Positions 30,687 to 40,769 are shown, counted from the first letter of the stretch. The stretch is 64,000 nt of DNA from Saccharopolyspora shandongensis (GCF_900106995.1 NZ_FNOK01000011.1:1-64000); one strand, 5' to 3'. Translations and numbers: made by a program. The notes: generated by a model from the letters alone, not told the origin.

Positions 30687-33511
30687 GTGATCACCGTGTT
30701 CGCTCGAAGACTCCGCAGCTGGTTGAGCGCGTGCTGCGTGGCACTGTTGTCCATCGGGTTGCTGGTGGCGTTACCGGTCGGCACCGCGAATGCCGCCGTG
30801 CCGACCGGTTTCGTCCTCCGCAGCCAACCCAGCGGGCAGGCCGCCTTCGACCTGACCGACTTCGCGTAGCTGCCCGACGGCGGCATCCTGACCACCGGGA
30901 AGAAGGGCACCGTGGCGTGGGCGGCCGCCGACGGCCGCACCAGGACCATCGCCGCCCTGCCCGTCGAACCGGCCCAGGACCTGGGACTGACCGGGCTCGC
31001 GGTGGCCGCCGACTACGCCACCTCGCGGCACGTCTACCTGGCCCGCTCGGTCCCCGGCGGCACCGGCGGCTACCTGTTGCGGCTCGCGCGCTGGACCGTC
31101 ACCGGCGCGCCGGAACCGACCGGCCTGGCCGACGAGCAGGTGCTCTTCGAGTTCCGAAGCCCCTACGCGGTGCACGGCATGACCGGGATCGTCGCGGCCG
31201 ACGACGGCACCCTGTGGGTGTCCATCGGCGACCTCTCCGACTTCACCCGCACCGACCGGAACGCGTTGCGCACCATGGGCCTCGACACGCCCAACGGCAA
31301 GGTCCTGCACGTCACCGCCACCGGCGACGGCGTGCCCGGCAACCCGTACTACCAGGCGTCGAACCCCTCGTCGTGGCGCAGCCGGGTGTACGCCAGCGGG
31401 TTCCGCAGCCCGTTCCGGCTGTCGCTGGACCCCGGCACCGGCACGCCGATCGTCGGCGACGTCGGCTACAACACCTGGGAGGAGATCGACCTCGTCCGGC
31501 CCGGCCAGAACTACAAGTGGCCCTGCTGGGAGGGGAACCACCGGACCCCGGGCTACGCCGACCTGCCCGAATGCGCGTCCGAGGTGAACACCCCGCCGCT
31601 GTGGGATACCGCCACGGCGGCGGCGTCGACCAGGGCAACAGCGTCACCGGCGGCATCATCTACCGGGGCGAGAGCTACCCGGAGGCCTACCGCGGCGCGT
31701 ACTTCTTCGGCGACTACACCACGAAGAAGCTGTGGATGCTGCGCTTCGACGCGCAGGGAAAGCTGGTGCGGGCGCCGGAGAGCCCGCCGTTCGCCGGTGA
31801 CATCGGCGGGCCGGTGAAGTTCGCGGCCGCGCCCAACGGCGACGTCGTCTTCGCCGACATCTACTCCGGCACGCTGCGGCGGCTCAGCTACCCGCAGGGC
31901 AACTCCGCGCCGGTGGCCGAGGCCGAGATCAGCACCGATCCGGCGACCCGGACCGTCACCTTCGACGGGTCGAGATCGCAGGACTTCGACGGCGATCCGC
32001 TGACCTACGCCTGGGACTTCGGCGACGGCGCGACCGGCTCCGGCGCGCGCACCAGCCACACCTACCCGGACGGCGACCGGTTCACCGCGCGGCTGACCGT
32101 GACCGATCCGCTCGGCGCGTCCGGCAGCGTCGACCTGCTGATCGCGCCGGCGAACCACTCACCCCAGCTGGCGCTGACGACGCCCGGCGCGCAGACCTTC
32201 GCCGTCGGCGAGACCGTGTCCCTCACCGCGCGGGCCACCGACGCCGAGGACGGCACGACGCCGATCTCCTGGACCAGCGCCGAGGTGCACTGCCCGGAGG
32301 AGGCGACCTGCCACCGGCACCCGGGGGCCGGCGGCACCGGCGAGTCCTTCCAGGTCGCGTTCACCGATCACCCGGACTCGCGGATGGAGATCACCGCCAC
32401 CACGACCGACAGTGCCGGCGTGCGCAGCAGCGAGACCTACGCGGCCATGCCGCGCGAACACCTGCTCACGCTGACCAGCAACGTGCCCGCCGTGCTGCAG
32501 ATCCCCGCAGAGGGTGGGCGGAGCTCGGCGATGGTCACCGAAGGCGCCACCTTCGACGTGATCGCGGCGGCCACCGCGACCGACGGCGTGGCGACCTTCG
32601 CCGGCTGGACCGACGGGGTCGGCGACCGGTCGCGGGTGCTGACCATGGGCGCCGGCGACCTGACGCTCTCGGCGCGGTACGCCACGCCGATCGACCGGCG
32701 CTACGAAGCCGAACCGCAGCTGCGGAACCTGCTCGGGCAGCCCACCGGGCCGGAGATCGCCGAGGGCGGCATCCGCTACCGCAGCTACGAGCGCGGGCGG
32801 CTGTACTGGACCGCGCAGACCGGCGTGCACTACGTCTACGGCGGGAACCTCGCGAAGTACCTGCAACTCGGCGGGCACGGCATGTTCGGCCCGCCGACCA
32901 CGGATGAACTGTCCACACCGGACGGAATCGGTCGGTACAACCACTTCGTCGGGGCGACCGCGGGCTTCCCGGCCTCGATCTACTGGAGCCCGGACACCGG
33001 ATCGCACGCGGTGTGGGGCGCGATCCGGCAGAGCTGGGCGGCGAACGGCTGGGAGCAGGGCCCGCTCGGCTACCCGACGACCGACGAGGTGACCACGCCG
33101 GACGGAGTGGGGCGGTACAATCACTTCTCGAAGGCGGGCTCGGTCTACTGGTCGCCGGGCTCCGGGGCGCATGCGATCTGGGGCGCGATCCGGGTGACCT
33201 GGTCGCAGCTGGGCTGGGAGCTCGGGCCGCTCGGCTACCCGACGACCGACGAGCTCACCACGCCGGACGGAGTGGGGCGGTACAACCACTTCTCCAAGGC
33301 GGCGTCGATCTACTGGACGTCGGGCACCGGAGCGCACGAGGTGTACGGCCGGATCCGCGAACGCTGGTCCGCGCTCGGTTGGGAGCGCTCGTACCTGGGC
33401 TACCCGAAGACCGGGGAGTTCGCGGTCTCCGGCGGTCGCCGCAACGACTTCGAGCACGGCTACGTCGAGTGGCGAGCGGCCACCGACACGACGATCGACC
33501 GGAGGTACTGA
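30687..33511 (+). pseudogene. Secreted PQQ/sorbosone-dehydrogenase-like protein with PKD and LGFP repeats, broken by stop and frameshift
   Basis: A Sec signal peptide (RRLRSWLSACCVALLSIGLL, cleavage near ANAA) precedes a beta-propeller dehydrogenase domain (PDGGILTTGKKG, YNTWEEIDLVRPGQNYKWPC). A PKD domain (SRSQDFDGDPLTYAWDFGDG) follows, then three to four LGFP repeats (LGYPTTDE, GRYNHF, GSHAVWG) that usually attach proteins to the cell wall. Two lesions interrupt it. One is an in-frame TAG at 30867-30869, where a Tyr is expected (DLTDFA-stop-LPDGGIL). The other is a one-base deletion near 31604-31607 (GGATACC), after which the frame continues as YRHGGGVDQGNS. Downstream codons look intact, so either the decay is recent or the assembly has errors. 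Confidence 0.8.
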
Positions 33512-33517
33512 ACCGTC

Positions 33518-33822
33518 GGTCTGGCCGCAGTTTCCATTGAGGTTTTTCCAACCTCAGTTTGCGTGACGGTGCGGGTAGCGGAACCTCAGAGGCTCCCTGG
33601 TCTGTGGGTGCCCTGACTTATGTATGTCCAATACACGGCGTCAGGGCCGTCCTCGCCGAGGGAACCCCGAAGGGGTGGGCACCGTGAACCCGCGGCGGTG
33701 CAAGTGTCGTAGGTGGGTTATGCGCCTGCGGCGCATGCGGAACCCCATCGACGTGCAGCTTTGCGACCCGCGGCTGCGGGCCGACCAGGATGAAAAACGC
33801 TCACTGAAACTGCGGCCAGACC
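33518..33822 (+). ncRNA. HEARO/OMEGA-RNA-like repeat, copy A
   Basis: A full-length copy. Conserved blocks are GTAGCGGAACCTCAG, GAACCCGCGGCGGTGCAAG and GTAGGTGGGTTATGC. Helices include CCCTGAC 33611-33617 with GTCAGGG 33640-33646, inner TGTAT/ATACA, and ATGCGCC-TGC-GGCGCAT 33720-33736. The ends (GAGGTTTTTCC and GATGAAAAACGCTC) lie inside a split palindrome: GGTCTGGCCGCAGTTTC 33518-33534 pairs exactly with 33806-33822. It is downstream of, and co-oriented with, the broken LGFP gene. Confidence 0.6.
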
Positions 33823-33840
33823 GGACGATGCGCGCCGCCT

Positions 33841-33878
33841 CAGGGGGTCACAGTTTCAATTGAAACTGTGACCCCCTG
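33841..33878. terminator. Perfect 38-bp palindrome (terminator-like)
   Basis: CAGGGGGTCACAGTTTCAA followed by its exact reverse complement, core GTTTCAATTGAAAC, between convergent genes. The same core recurs at 46592-46611 and is split by the RNA-like repeats. Confidence 0.7.
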
Positions 33879-33908
33879 GACGACGACGATGCCGACCGGG
33901 CACCGGGG

Positions 33909-33936
33909 TCCGGATCGTGGAGTCCGGATCGTGGAG
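33909..33936. repeat. 14-bp tandem duplication
   Basis: GTCCGGATCGTGGA occurs twice in a row just before the second palindrome. Confidence 0.6.
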
Positions 33937-33937
33937 T

Positions 33938-33985
33938 CCGCAATTTCAATGGAAATCAGAGCTCTGATTTCCATTGAAATTGCGG
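33938..33985. terminator. Perfect 48-bp palindrome downstream of tsaD
   Basis: CCGCAATTTCAATGGAAATC continues AGAG and is followed by its exact reverse complement. It lies 18 nt from the tsaD stop and is the likely tsaD terminator. Related sequence (CCGCAATTTCAA, GAAGCTCTGATTTCCATTGA) forms one end of repeat copy C at 50912. Confidence 0.75.
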
Positions 33986-34003
33986 GAAAACTACACCGTC
34001 GGG

Positions 34004-35059
34004 TTACTGGACGACGATGGTGCCGACCGGGAGGCCCGGGTTGGCCGGCATGTCCAGGGGCGACGGCTTGGCGCCCGCCGCGAGGACGTGGGCGCCGAGG
34101 GCCGCGATCATCGCGCCGTTGTCGGTGCACAGGCGGGGGCGCGGCACCCGGAGCGTGATGCCCGCTTCCGCGCAGCGCTGCGCCGCCAGCTCCGACAGGC
34201 GGGAGTTCGCCGCCACGCCTCCGGAGATCACCAGCGTGTCCACGTCCAGGTCCCGCGCCGCGCGCACGGCCTTCGCCGTCAGCACGTCCGCCACGGCCTC
34301 CTGGAACGACGCGCACACGTCCGCCACCGGGATCTCCCGGCCCTCGCGCTGCTCGGTCTCGACCCAGCGCGCGACCGCCGTCTTCAGCCCGGAGAAGGAG
34401 AAGTCGTACTTGGCGTCGCGCGGCCCGGTCAGCCCGCGCGGGAACGCGATGGCCTTCGGGTCGCCCAGCTTGGCCTGCTTGTCGATGGGCGGGCCGCCCG
34501 GGTACGGCAGGTCGAGGATGCGCGCCACCTTGTCGTAGGCCTCGCCCGCGGCGTCGTCGATCGTGGAGCCGATCTCGGTGATCTGCTCCCCGATGCCCTC
34601 CACCAGCAGCAGCTGCGTGTGCCCGCCGGAGACGAGCAGCGCCAGGCAGCGCTCCGGCAGCGGCCCGTGTTCGAGGGTGTCGACGGCGACGTGCCCGCCG
34701 AGGTGGTTGACGCCGAACAGCGGCACGTCCAGCGCGGCCGCGTAGGCCTTGGCCGCCGCGACGCCGACCATCAGCGCGCCCGCCAGGCCCGGCCCGGCCG
34801 TCACCGCGATCGCGTCCACATCGGACAGTTCGAGGCCGGATTCGTCGAGCGCGCGGCGCATCGTCGGGGCCATCGCCGCCAGGTGCGCGCGGCTGGCGAT
34901 CTCCGGCACCACGCCGCCGAAGCGGGCGTGCTCGTCGACGCTGGACGCCACCGCGTCGGCGAGCAGCTCGACCGTGCCGTCGGCCGCCAGCCGGACCAGG
35001 CCCACGCCGGTCTCGTCGCAGGAGCTCTCGATGCCGAGCACCACTCGATCCGCAGTCAT
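34004..35059 (-). CDS. tsaD: tRNA N6-adenosine threonylcarbamoyltransferase
   Basis: A 351-residue ASKHA-fold enzyme that transfers threonylcarbamoyl to A37 of ANN-decoding tRNAs. It shows [16 protein letters not shown], the metal-binding NHLGGHVAV, and the nucleotide-binding blocks [12 protein letters not shown] and [12 protein letters not shown]. The ATG overlaps the rimI stop (TAATG), so the tsaB-rimI-tsaD genes are coupled. TsaB and TsaE are its partners; only TsaB is encoded here. Confidence 0.97.
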   Translation of the reverse strand: MTADRVVLGIESSCDETGVGLVRLAADGTVELLADAVASSVDEHARFGGVVPEIASRAHLAAMAPTMRRALDESGLELSDVDAIAVTAGPGLAGALMVGVAAAKAYAAALDVPLFGVNHLGGHVAVDTLEHGPLPERCLALLVSGGHTQLLLVEGIGEQITEIGSTIDDAAGEAYDKVARILDLPYPGGPPIDKQAKLGDPKAIAFPRGLTGPRDAKYDFSFSGLKTAVARWVETEQREGREIPVADVCASFQEAVADVLTAKAVRAARDLDVDTLVISGGVAANSRLSELAAQRCAEAGITLRVPRPRLCTDNGAMIAALGAHVLAAGAKPSPLDMPANPGLPVGTIVVQ

Positions 35060-35550
35060 TACCCAGCCTCCGCAGTTTCCGCCGGGGGCCGCCGCATGGT
35101 GTGCGCGTCCGCCCCGGACGGCTGGTAGTAGCGCTTGCGCAGCCCGACGATCTCGAAGCCGTGCTTCTCGTACATCGCGACCGCGGCGTCGTTGTCGGTG
35201 CGCACTTCCAGGAACGTCGTCGCCTGCTGCTCGTCCGCCCTGCCCAGCAGCGCGCCCAGCAGCGCCTTGCCCACGCCGCGGCCCTGGTGCGCCGGGTCGA
35301 CGCCGATGGTGTGCACCTCGGCTTCGGCGTGCGGGGCGCGGCCGACGACGGCGAGCCCGGCGTAGCCGATCAGGCGTTCGTCGAGGTAGGCGCCGACGTA
35401 GAAGTGGCCCTGGTCGAGCTCCGCGGCGAAGGCGGACCAGGACCACGGGTCGTCGCCGGGGAAGAGCACCTGCTCCAGCTCCGCGCAGCGCTTCAGGTCG
35501 CTGCGGCGCAGCTTCAGCACCTGCAGCGCGGTGGTGGCGCGGTCGGTCAC
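35059..35550 (-). CDS. rimI: Ribosomal-protein-alanine N-acetyltransferase RimI
   Basis: A 163-residue GNAT enzyme with the acetyl-CoA loop [15 protein letters not shown] and substrate region [20 protein letters not shown]. RimI acetylates the N-terminus of ribosomal protein S18 and others. GTG start overlaps the tsaB stop by 4 nt (GTGA), and its stop overlaps tsaD. This order is conserved in actinobacteria. Confidence 0.94.
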   Translation of the reverse strand: MTDRATTALQVLKLRRSDLKRCAELEQVLFPGDDPWSWSAFAAELDQGHFYVGAYLDERLIGYAGLAVVGRAPHAEAEVHTIGVDPAHQGRGVGKALLGALLGRADEQQATTFLEVRTDNDAAVAMYEKHGFEIVGLRKRYYQPSGADAHTMRRPPAETAEAG

Positions 35551-36203
35551 TTCGCACCCCTGGTCAACACGGACTTCCGCTTGCCCGGCTCTGCGGCGTC
35601 CGGCCGCCGCAGGTAGAGCGGCACCAGCGGCGCCGGTTCGCCCTGCAGCGCGGCGCGCGCCGCCGTGACCAGCCCAACCGGCGTCGGGTAGCGCGGCTCG
35701 ACGGCGGCGATGCCCAGCGCCTCGGCCATTTCCCCGGCCGCCGCGGCGAAACCGTCGGTCGGGACCTCCGCCGGGCGCTGGACGTGGGGCCCGTCGATCC
35801 GGGTCCGGGCGGCGTCGTAGGCGGCCCAGTAGACCTCCTTGCGGCGCGCGTCGGTGGCGACCAGCAGGGGGCCTTCGGCGGTGGCCTGCGCGGCGATCGC
35901 GTCGAGGCTGCAGACCGGGTGCACGGGGCGGCCGCAGGCCTGGCCGAGCGCCGCGGCGGTGACCATGCCGACGCGGAGGCCGGTGAACGGGCCCGGGCCC
36001 GCGCCTACGACGATCGCGTCGGCCTCGGCGAGTTCGCGTCCGGCCTCGGTCATGACGTCCAGCAGCTGCGGCATGAGGAGTTCGCCGTGCGCACGCGGGT
36101 TGACCGTGACGCGCTCGGCGAGGGCGCGCGGCGGACCGTCGTCCAGGGCGACCAGCCCCGCCGTGACCGCGGGGGTCGAGGTGTCCAGCGCAATGACGAG
36201 CAC
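35547..36203 (-). CDS. tsaB: tRNA threonylcarbamoyladenosine biosynthesis protein TsaB
   Basis: A 218-residue partner of TsaD with [16 protein letters not shown] and the [20 protein letters not shown] motif. It scaffolds the complex making t6A37. It is the first gene of the tsaB-rimI-tsaD unit from GTG 36203. In relatives tsaE and alr come just before it; here the next gene upstream is a DUF6493 gene. Confidence 0.95.
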   Translation of the reverse strand: MLVIALDTSTPAVTAGLVALDDGPPRALAERVTVNPRAHGELLMPQLLDVMTEAGRELAEADAIVVGAGPGPFTGLRVGMVTAAALGQACGRPVHPVCSLDAIAAQATAEGPLLVATDARRKEVYWAAYDAARTRIDGPHVQRPAEVPTDGFAAAAGEMAEALGIAAVEPRYPTPVGLVTAARAALQGEPAPLVPLYLRRPDAAEPGKRKSVLTRGAK

Positions 36204-36294
36204 GGTTACTCAGCGTACGTCAGCCCTGGTCATCGGGGTTACGCGGGGAGCACCGGCCGAGCTCGCCGGGCGGGCCGTTTCGGCTGCTCATAGG

Positions 36295-36338
36295 TCGTGC
36301 GCGTTTTGGAGTGCTATTGCGCTCCAAAACGCGCACGA
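36295..36338. repeat. TTTTGGAG hairpin repeat, copy 2
   Basis: TCGTGCGCGTTTTGGAGTGC pairs with GCGCTCCAAAACGCGCACGA around TATT, with one G-U. It shares TCGTG-x-G-x-GTTTTGGAG with copy 1 at 29915; varying stem positions change together. It lies just past the DUF6493 gene on the minus strand and may be its terminator. Confidence 0.75.
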
Positions 36339-36363
36339 GCATTGGCCAGGGGAAACAGGGACA

Positions 36364-38991
36364 TCAGGTGGCGCTCAGCGCCTGGTGCAGCCTGCGGGCC
36401 TCCTTGGCGAAGCGGCTCGAACCGCCCCGGGCCGCGGCCGCCGCCACGCCTGGCAGCGGGTCTGCGGGGCGGACCTGGGCGGCCAGCTCCACGCCAAGGG
36501 CGAGCAGGTCCGCGAGCGCCGCTCGGGGGCGTTCCCCTTCGGCCGGCAGCAAGCCCTCGACCAGCACCGCGACGACCTCCCACGCCAACCCGACGAGACC
36601 GGCCCGCGCCGCATCGTGCACCGTCTGCACCACGCGTCCCAGCACCACCTCGTCGCGCTGCACCAGCTCCACCACGGCATGTGCGACGCTCGCGCCGCGC
36701 AGCCCGTCCCGGGCGGTCAGGGTGATCAGCGCGTCCACCACGCCGACGCGGTCCGCCGGTTCTCGGGCGCCGAGCGCGAAGGCCAGCACTGTGTGCATCC
36801 CGTCGCCGATCGGGCCGTGGGCGTCGACCAGGCGACCCAGCAGCGTCGCGTTCCCCCGCGCCCGGTCCGCGAACACCGCCACTTGGTGCGCTGCGCTGAG
36901 ATCCCGGTAGGCGGGCACGAGATCCGGGGTGGCGTTCTGCTCGCGGTAGGACGCCGAGTACCGGCCGGTCGCCGTGCTGTCGAAGGACTTGCGGACCGGA
37001 TCCGCCGAGTCCGGGAACGTGACGGTGACGCGGGTGCGGTCTTCGTAGTGCATGCCACGCCAGTCGTACTTCTTGACCGGCACCACCTCGCGCCGGATCT
37101 CCGGGGTGCCGAGCCCGCCGCCGTCGATCCACCGCGCGACCTGCGCGCCCGCGTCGCCGAGCCCCCGCACCCGGTCTGCGATCGCGGCGTCCCGGGGCAG
37201 CCGGAGCATGGCCACGACCAGGTCGTGCTGCCACGGCTCGAATCCCTGCGCCGCCGCGCGCTCCAGGCGTTCCGCCAGCGCTTCGGGGGCGATGAGCCCG
37301 GACGCACCGGTAGGGGTGGACATCAGGAACGGGCGGGGTGCGTAGGCGAGCCCGATCCCGATCTCGTGCAGGCGGCGCGTCTGCACGGTGCCGTAATCCA
37401 CGCCGCGCGTCACGAGTTCCGCCCAGTCCGCCTCGCCCGGGATCTCGTCGATGCGCGGGATCGGGCTGGTGACGTCGCCGCGGCAGTCACCCGTCGCGGC
37501 GCGCAGGACGGCGACGAACTCACCGGGTTCCGACGGCGAAGCGCTCCAATTCCGCTGCTGGCTCCAATCCGGCAGCCCCGGTGCGTACCACGGGCTCTGC
37601 TCCCGCAGCGGGGCGAAAGCGCTGTGCAGGGCCTCCCGGTCGGTGAACGCGAACTCGACCATCGCGGCAAGGATCCGCTCCCGGACGAGCAGATCTCCCC
37701 GCTGCACCTGCTCGGCGAAGACCGCGACCAGTTCGTCCACCGATGTGATGGGCGGCGGCATCTCCGGACGTGGTGCGGCCACCGGAACCGGCGCCGGTTC
37801 CGGCTCGGCCTCCTCGGACATGCCGAGCACATCGGCCGCACGCGCCCGGAGATCCTGCGGCAGCGCCGCCGCGGCTTCGGCGAGCTCATCGCGCACGTCC
37901 GCGTCGAGCTTGCCGACGTGCTTGAGCACCAGCTTGAGCGCGCGTTCCTGCACGTCGGCCGATTCGTGGCCGAACGCGCCGCCGAGCACCGCCAGCGCCT
38001 CAGCCCGGCCGTGCCGGATCGCCTTGTCCAGCCACGAGATCTGGGCCCGGACCAGCTTCTTCTCCGGACGGAGGAACATCGCCCGGCTGACGTCGAGCAG
38101 GACGTCGGCTGCCAGCCGGTCCGCCTCGTCCAAGCGCCGGAGTTCCCGTTGCGCCATCCCGACGACCGTCGAGTGACTGTCGGGCACCAGAGCCGCGTAG
38201 TCGCCGCCGCGCGGCGCGAGCTCGTCGAGGGACGGGGAGAGCTTGTCGTGCAAAGCGATCAGCGCCACGACGTCCGCTTGCTTGCCGCCGCGCTGCAGGC
38301 GCGCCAACAGCCCGTCCAGCAGCACCAGCCGATCGACCTCACGGGCGGCGGCGAGGTCCGCCAGCGCGCTCGGCCAGCCATCCTGCGCCCAGGAGTCCGC
38401 GAGTCGCCGCGCCACACCGTCCACTTCGAACAGTCGGGGAACCAGGGCCAGGAAACGTCGATCTCCACGTACTTCCCCGACGATCGTCGCGGCGCCGCGC
38501 CCGGTCATCTCCGGCCAGTGGTACACGAATCCGTCGCTGTCGGGCAGGACGTCCCCGGCGATGGCAACGATGAGCCGCCAGTAATGTCTCGATATCCGTC
38601 CTCTCGGACGGAGCCGTTGCGCGAGCTTCTCGGCGAGCTGCGGCAGCCACGGCACGTCCCGCCGGCGCAGGACGGCCAGGACGTGGTCGAACACCGGAGT
38701 GCCGTAAGGCCTCAGCACGCCGTGGTGGTCCGGCCGCATCGGCCGGTCGAGGCTGTTGCGCGCCAGCCACGGCGCGAGCGTCGACATCGGCAGCACGGCA
38801 GCGCCTGCGATCGAGAGCATGGACGAGTACTGCTGTGCCGTGTAGAAGTCCGCCCGCCGCGCCGAGCGTTCGAAGTCCGTCAGCGGCTTGGTGAGGGCGC
38901 CGCCGTCCGCCGGACCGATATCGCCGACCGCCGCCGCGAGGACGTCCGGGTCGCCCTTGTCGATGAGTTCCTTCAGGTCGTCCCAGTTCAT
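36364..38991 (-). CDS. DUF6493 family protein
   Basis: An 875-residue protein, largely helical and repeat-like (MNWDDLKELIDKGDPDVLAA; VQERALKLVLKHVGKLDADV; SVDELVAVFAEQVQRGDLLV). It has no signal peptide or membrane segment. DUF6493 proteins occur in actinobacteria next to SWIM zinc-finger proteins; their function is unknown. The ATG overlaps the stop of the SWIM gene (ATGA), so they are coupled. The HEAT-like character suggests a scaffold role (inference). Confidence 0.8.
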   Translation of the reverse strand: MNWDDLKELIDKGDPDVLAAAVGDIGPADGGALTKPLTDFERSARRADFYTAQQYSSMLSIAGAAVLPMSTLAPWLARNSLDRPMRPDHHGVLRPYGTPVFDHVLAVLRRRDVPWLPQLAEKLAQRLRPRGRISRHYWRLIVAIAGDVLPDSDGFVYHWPEMTGRGAATIVGEVRGDRRFLALVPRLFEVDGVARRLADSWAQDGWPSALADLAAAREVDRLVLLDGLLARLQRGGKQADVVALIALHDKLSPSLDELAPRGGDYAALVPDSHSTVVGMAQRELRRLDEADRLAADVLLDVSRAMFLRPEKKLVRAQISWLDKAIRHGRAEALAVLGGAFGHESADVQERALKLVLKHVGKLDADVRDELAEAAAALPQDLRARAADVLGMSEEAEPEPAPVPVAAPRPEMPPPITSVDELVAVFAEQVQRGDLLVRERILAAMVEFAFTDREALHSAFAPLREQSPWYAPGLPDWSQQRNWSASPSEPGEFVAVLRAATGDCRGDVTSPIPRIDEIPGEADWAELVTRGVDYGTVQTRRLHEIGIGLAYAPRPFLMSTPTGASGLIAPEALAERLERAAAQGFEPWQHDLVVAMLRLPRDAAIADRVRGLGDAGAQVARWIDGGGLGTPEIRREVVPVKKYDWRGMHYEDRTRVTVTFPDSADPVRKSFDSTATGRYSASYREQNATPDLVPAYRDLSAAHQVAVFADRARGNATLLGRLVDAHGPIGDGMHTVLAFALGAREPADRVGVVDALITLTARDGLRGASVAHAVVELVQRDEVVLGRVVQTVHDAARAGLVGLAWEVVAVLVEGLLPAEGERPRAALADLLALGVELAAQVRPADPLPGVAAAAARGGSSRFAKEARRLHQALSAT

Positions 38992-40321
38992 CCGCGTGCT
39001 CCGTTGCGCATCACGTCCACGGCGAGCGCGTGCTTGCACTTCCCCCTGGTGCCACCGAATTCCGTCCACCACCGGCAGGTGCAGCCGTCGGCCCGCACCC
39101 GGTGCGTGTGGTCTCCGACGATCACCGTCGCGGTGTCGCCGTCGAGGTGCACCGCGCCCGCTTCGACGAGCGCTCTCGCGTTGCGGAGGCGGGGGTTCAT
39201 CGCCGCCGCGGCCGTCGCGTCGTAGGGCAGTTCGCGGTGGAAGTAGGCCGCCTCGGCGAGGTCGTAGCCGACCCGGCCCCCGCGGTCCCGAGCTGGGTGA
39301 GGGCGTCGCGGACCCTCGGTTGCGGCAGGCCGGACCGCTCCGCGAGTAGATCGACCTCCACCCGCGGCTCGAAGGAGAGCAGCGCGCCGATCAACTCGGC
39401 ATCGGTTTCGGTGTCGTCCGAGGCCAGCGCGTCGAGCACCGCTCCTTCGCCGGAGAACCCGCGGTTGCGGCCCGGCGACAGCGCCAGGACCAGCCGCATT
39501 CCCGGCAGGTCCAGCTCCCAGGCGCTCGCGACGGGATGGCTTCCGGCACGGACCGGCGGGCCGTAGACGCGCAGCGCCCGGGCGAAGCGCAGGAGCAGGA
39601 CGAGCGATTCGAGCCGGTCGGGGCTCGTCACCCAGACCGCGCCGGGCGTCGGCGAGCCGGTCAGGCGCAGCGAACGTCCGGCGGGCACGGCCCAGAGCGC
39701 GCCGCTCGAACGGGACGGCAGCGAGCGGAGCAGGCGCGCGGCTTCGACGGCGGACAGCTCGGCGCGCGGCTCGAATCCGGCGGTGATCACCTGGACCTCG
39801 GCGAACCCGCGGAGCCACCGCCGCGGCAGCGGCACCTTCTTCTCCACCACCGAGCCGTCCGGGGTGGTGGCGGTCAGGTCGTCCGGGCCGACCGACAGGT
39901 GCAGCGGATCGCGGCCGCCGACGCGCGCCAGCATGCGGCGCAGCGGCTCGTTGATGTCCACATTGGTCGTTCCGCGGTCGTGCACCTCGCCGTCGAGGCC
40001 GTCGGAGAGGACGTCCAGCCGCGCGTAGACGCCGCAGCAGCGGGAGAAGGACTCGAAGCGCAGCCGGTCGCCGTTGCACGTGACGACCGGATCGCGGAAC
40101 GCCGGCCGGCCGGTGAGCTCCGGGTACCGGGATCGCGCGACCCGAGCGACCGCCTGGAGCCCGCCCGCGGCGGGCGCGGCATCGGTGAGGAAACCGGTGA
40201 AGAACCGGGGATTTCCCACCGGACCGGCCAACGCGGTCCCGCCCGCCGTCTCCAGCCCGAGCCGATCGCCGTCGAGCACCGAGGGCCGCCGGTAGGTGAA
40301 AGAGTGCGCCTCGTCGCTCAT
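38988..40321 (-). pseudogene. SWIM zinc-finger protein, interrupted by a one-base frameshift
   Basis: The N-terminal part (MSDEAHSFTYRRPSVLDGDR to RVRDALTQLG) reads in one frame down to about 39281. The C-terminal part (GRVGYDLAEAAYFHRELPYD, then the SWIM motif GCTCRWWTEFGGTRGKCKH) reads in another. Adding one base to the C5 run at 39277-39281 joins them. The SWIM domain binds zinc and nucleic acid or protein in this family. Its stop overlaps the DUF6493 start, so the pair looks functional; a homopolymer sequencing error or genuine slippage are alternatives to true inactivation. Confidence 0.75.
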
Positions 40322-40406
40322 GGCGGCGAAGGGTAGTGATGATCACCGACACGGCGCTGGAGAATGATTCGGATACCCGCCCGGAGTCCCCTGCAGGAAG
40401 GTTGAG

Positions 40407-40712
40407 ATGTTCGGCAAACGCGAAGCGCACCTGTTGGTGCTCAACGACCTCGACGAGGCCCGGGAGGCGGTGCGGCGCGCCGTCCACGACGCGAGCCCCG
40501 AAGAGCTGCCCGGCCTGCAGCGCGCGCTGCAGATCCTGGACGAGGCCGGCGACGGCGAGCCGCAAGAGCTCCGCTGGACCCGCCAGGTGCTGACCGACGC
40601 GGGCGTCGACCCGCGCACCCACGAGATCGCGGCGGTCCGGGAAGTCCGCCGGAAGCTGCCGGGCCTGTCCCTGGCCAGCGCCGCCGACCTGGTCCGCCGG
40701 CTCAAGGGCTGA
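40407..40712 (+). CDS. Ribosomal protein L7/L12 C-terminal-domain-like protein
   Basis: A 101-residue protein whose C-terminus (HEIAAVREVRRKLPGLSLAS, then AADLVRRLKG) resembles the L7/L12 C-terminal fold. The N-terminal half is a charged helical segment unlike the L7/L12 dimerisation domain. It is not the true ribosomal protein, which lies in the rpl operon elsewhere. Such paralogues are common in actinobacteria; function unknown. ATG preceded by GGAAGG. Confidence 0.75.
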   Translation: MFGKREAHLLVLNDLDEAREAVRRAVHDASPEELPGLQRALQILDEAGDGEPQELRWTRQVLTDAGVDPRTHEIAAVREVRRKLPGLSLASAADLVRRLKG

Positions 40713-40715
40713 ACG

Positions 40716-40762
40716 CGCTCCGGGGGCCGTGAACCCGCAGCGGATTCACGGCCCCCGGAGCG
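40716..40762. terminator. Bidirectional terminator between L7/L12-like gene and allB
   Basis: CGCTCCGGGGGCCGTGAA pairs perfectly (18 bp) with TTCACGGCCCCCGGAGCG around an 11-nt loop, between convergent genes. Confidence 0.85.
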
Positions 40763-40769
40763 GAACTCG

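Noticed and set aside
33518..33822. Cobalamin riboswitch as explanation for the repeat family (GCGGTGCAAG-type block).
   Set aside because: The B12-box and the order of conserved blocks do not fit, and copies lie after rather than before unrelated genes.
40407..40712. True ribosomal protein L7/L12.
   Set aside because: Only the C-terminal half resembles L7/L12; the dimerisation domain and the rplJ neighbour are missing.
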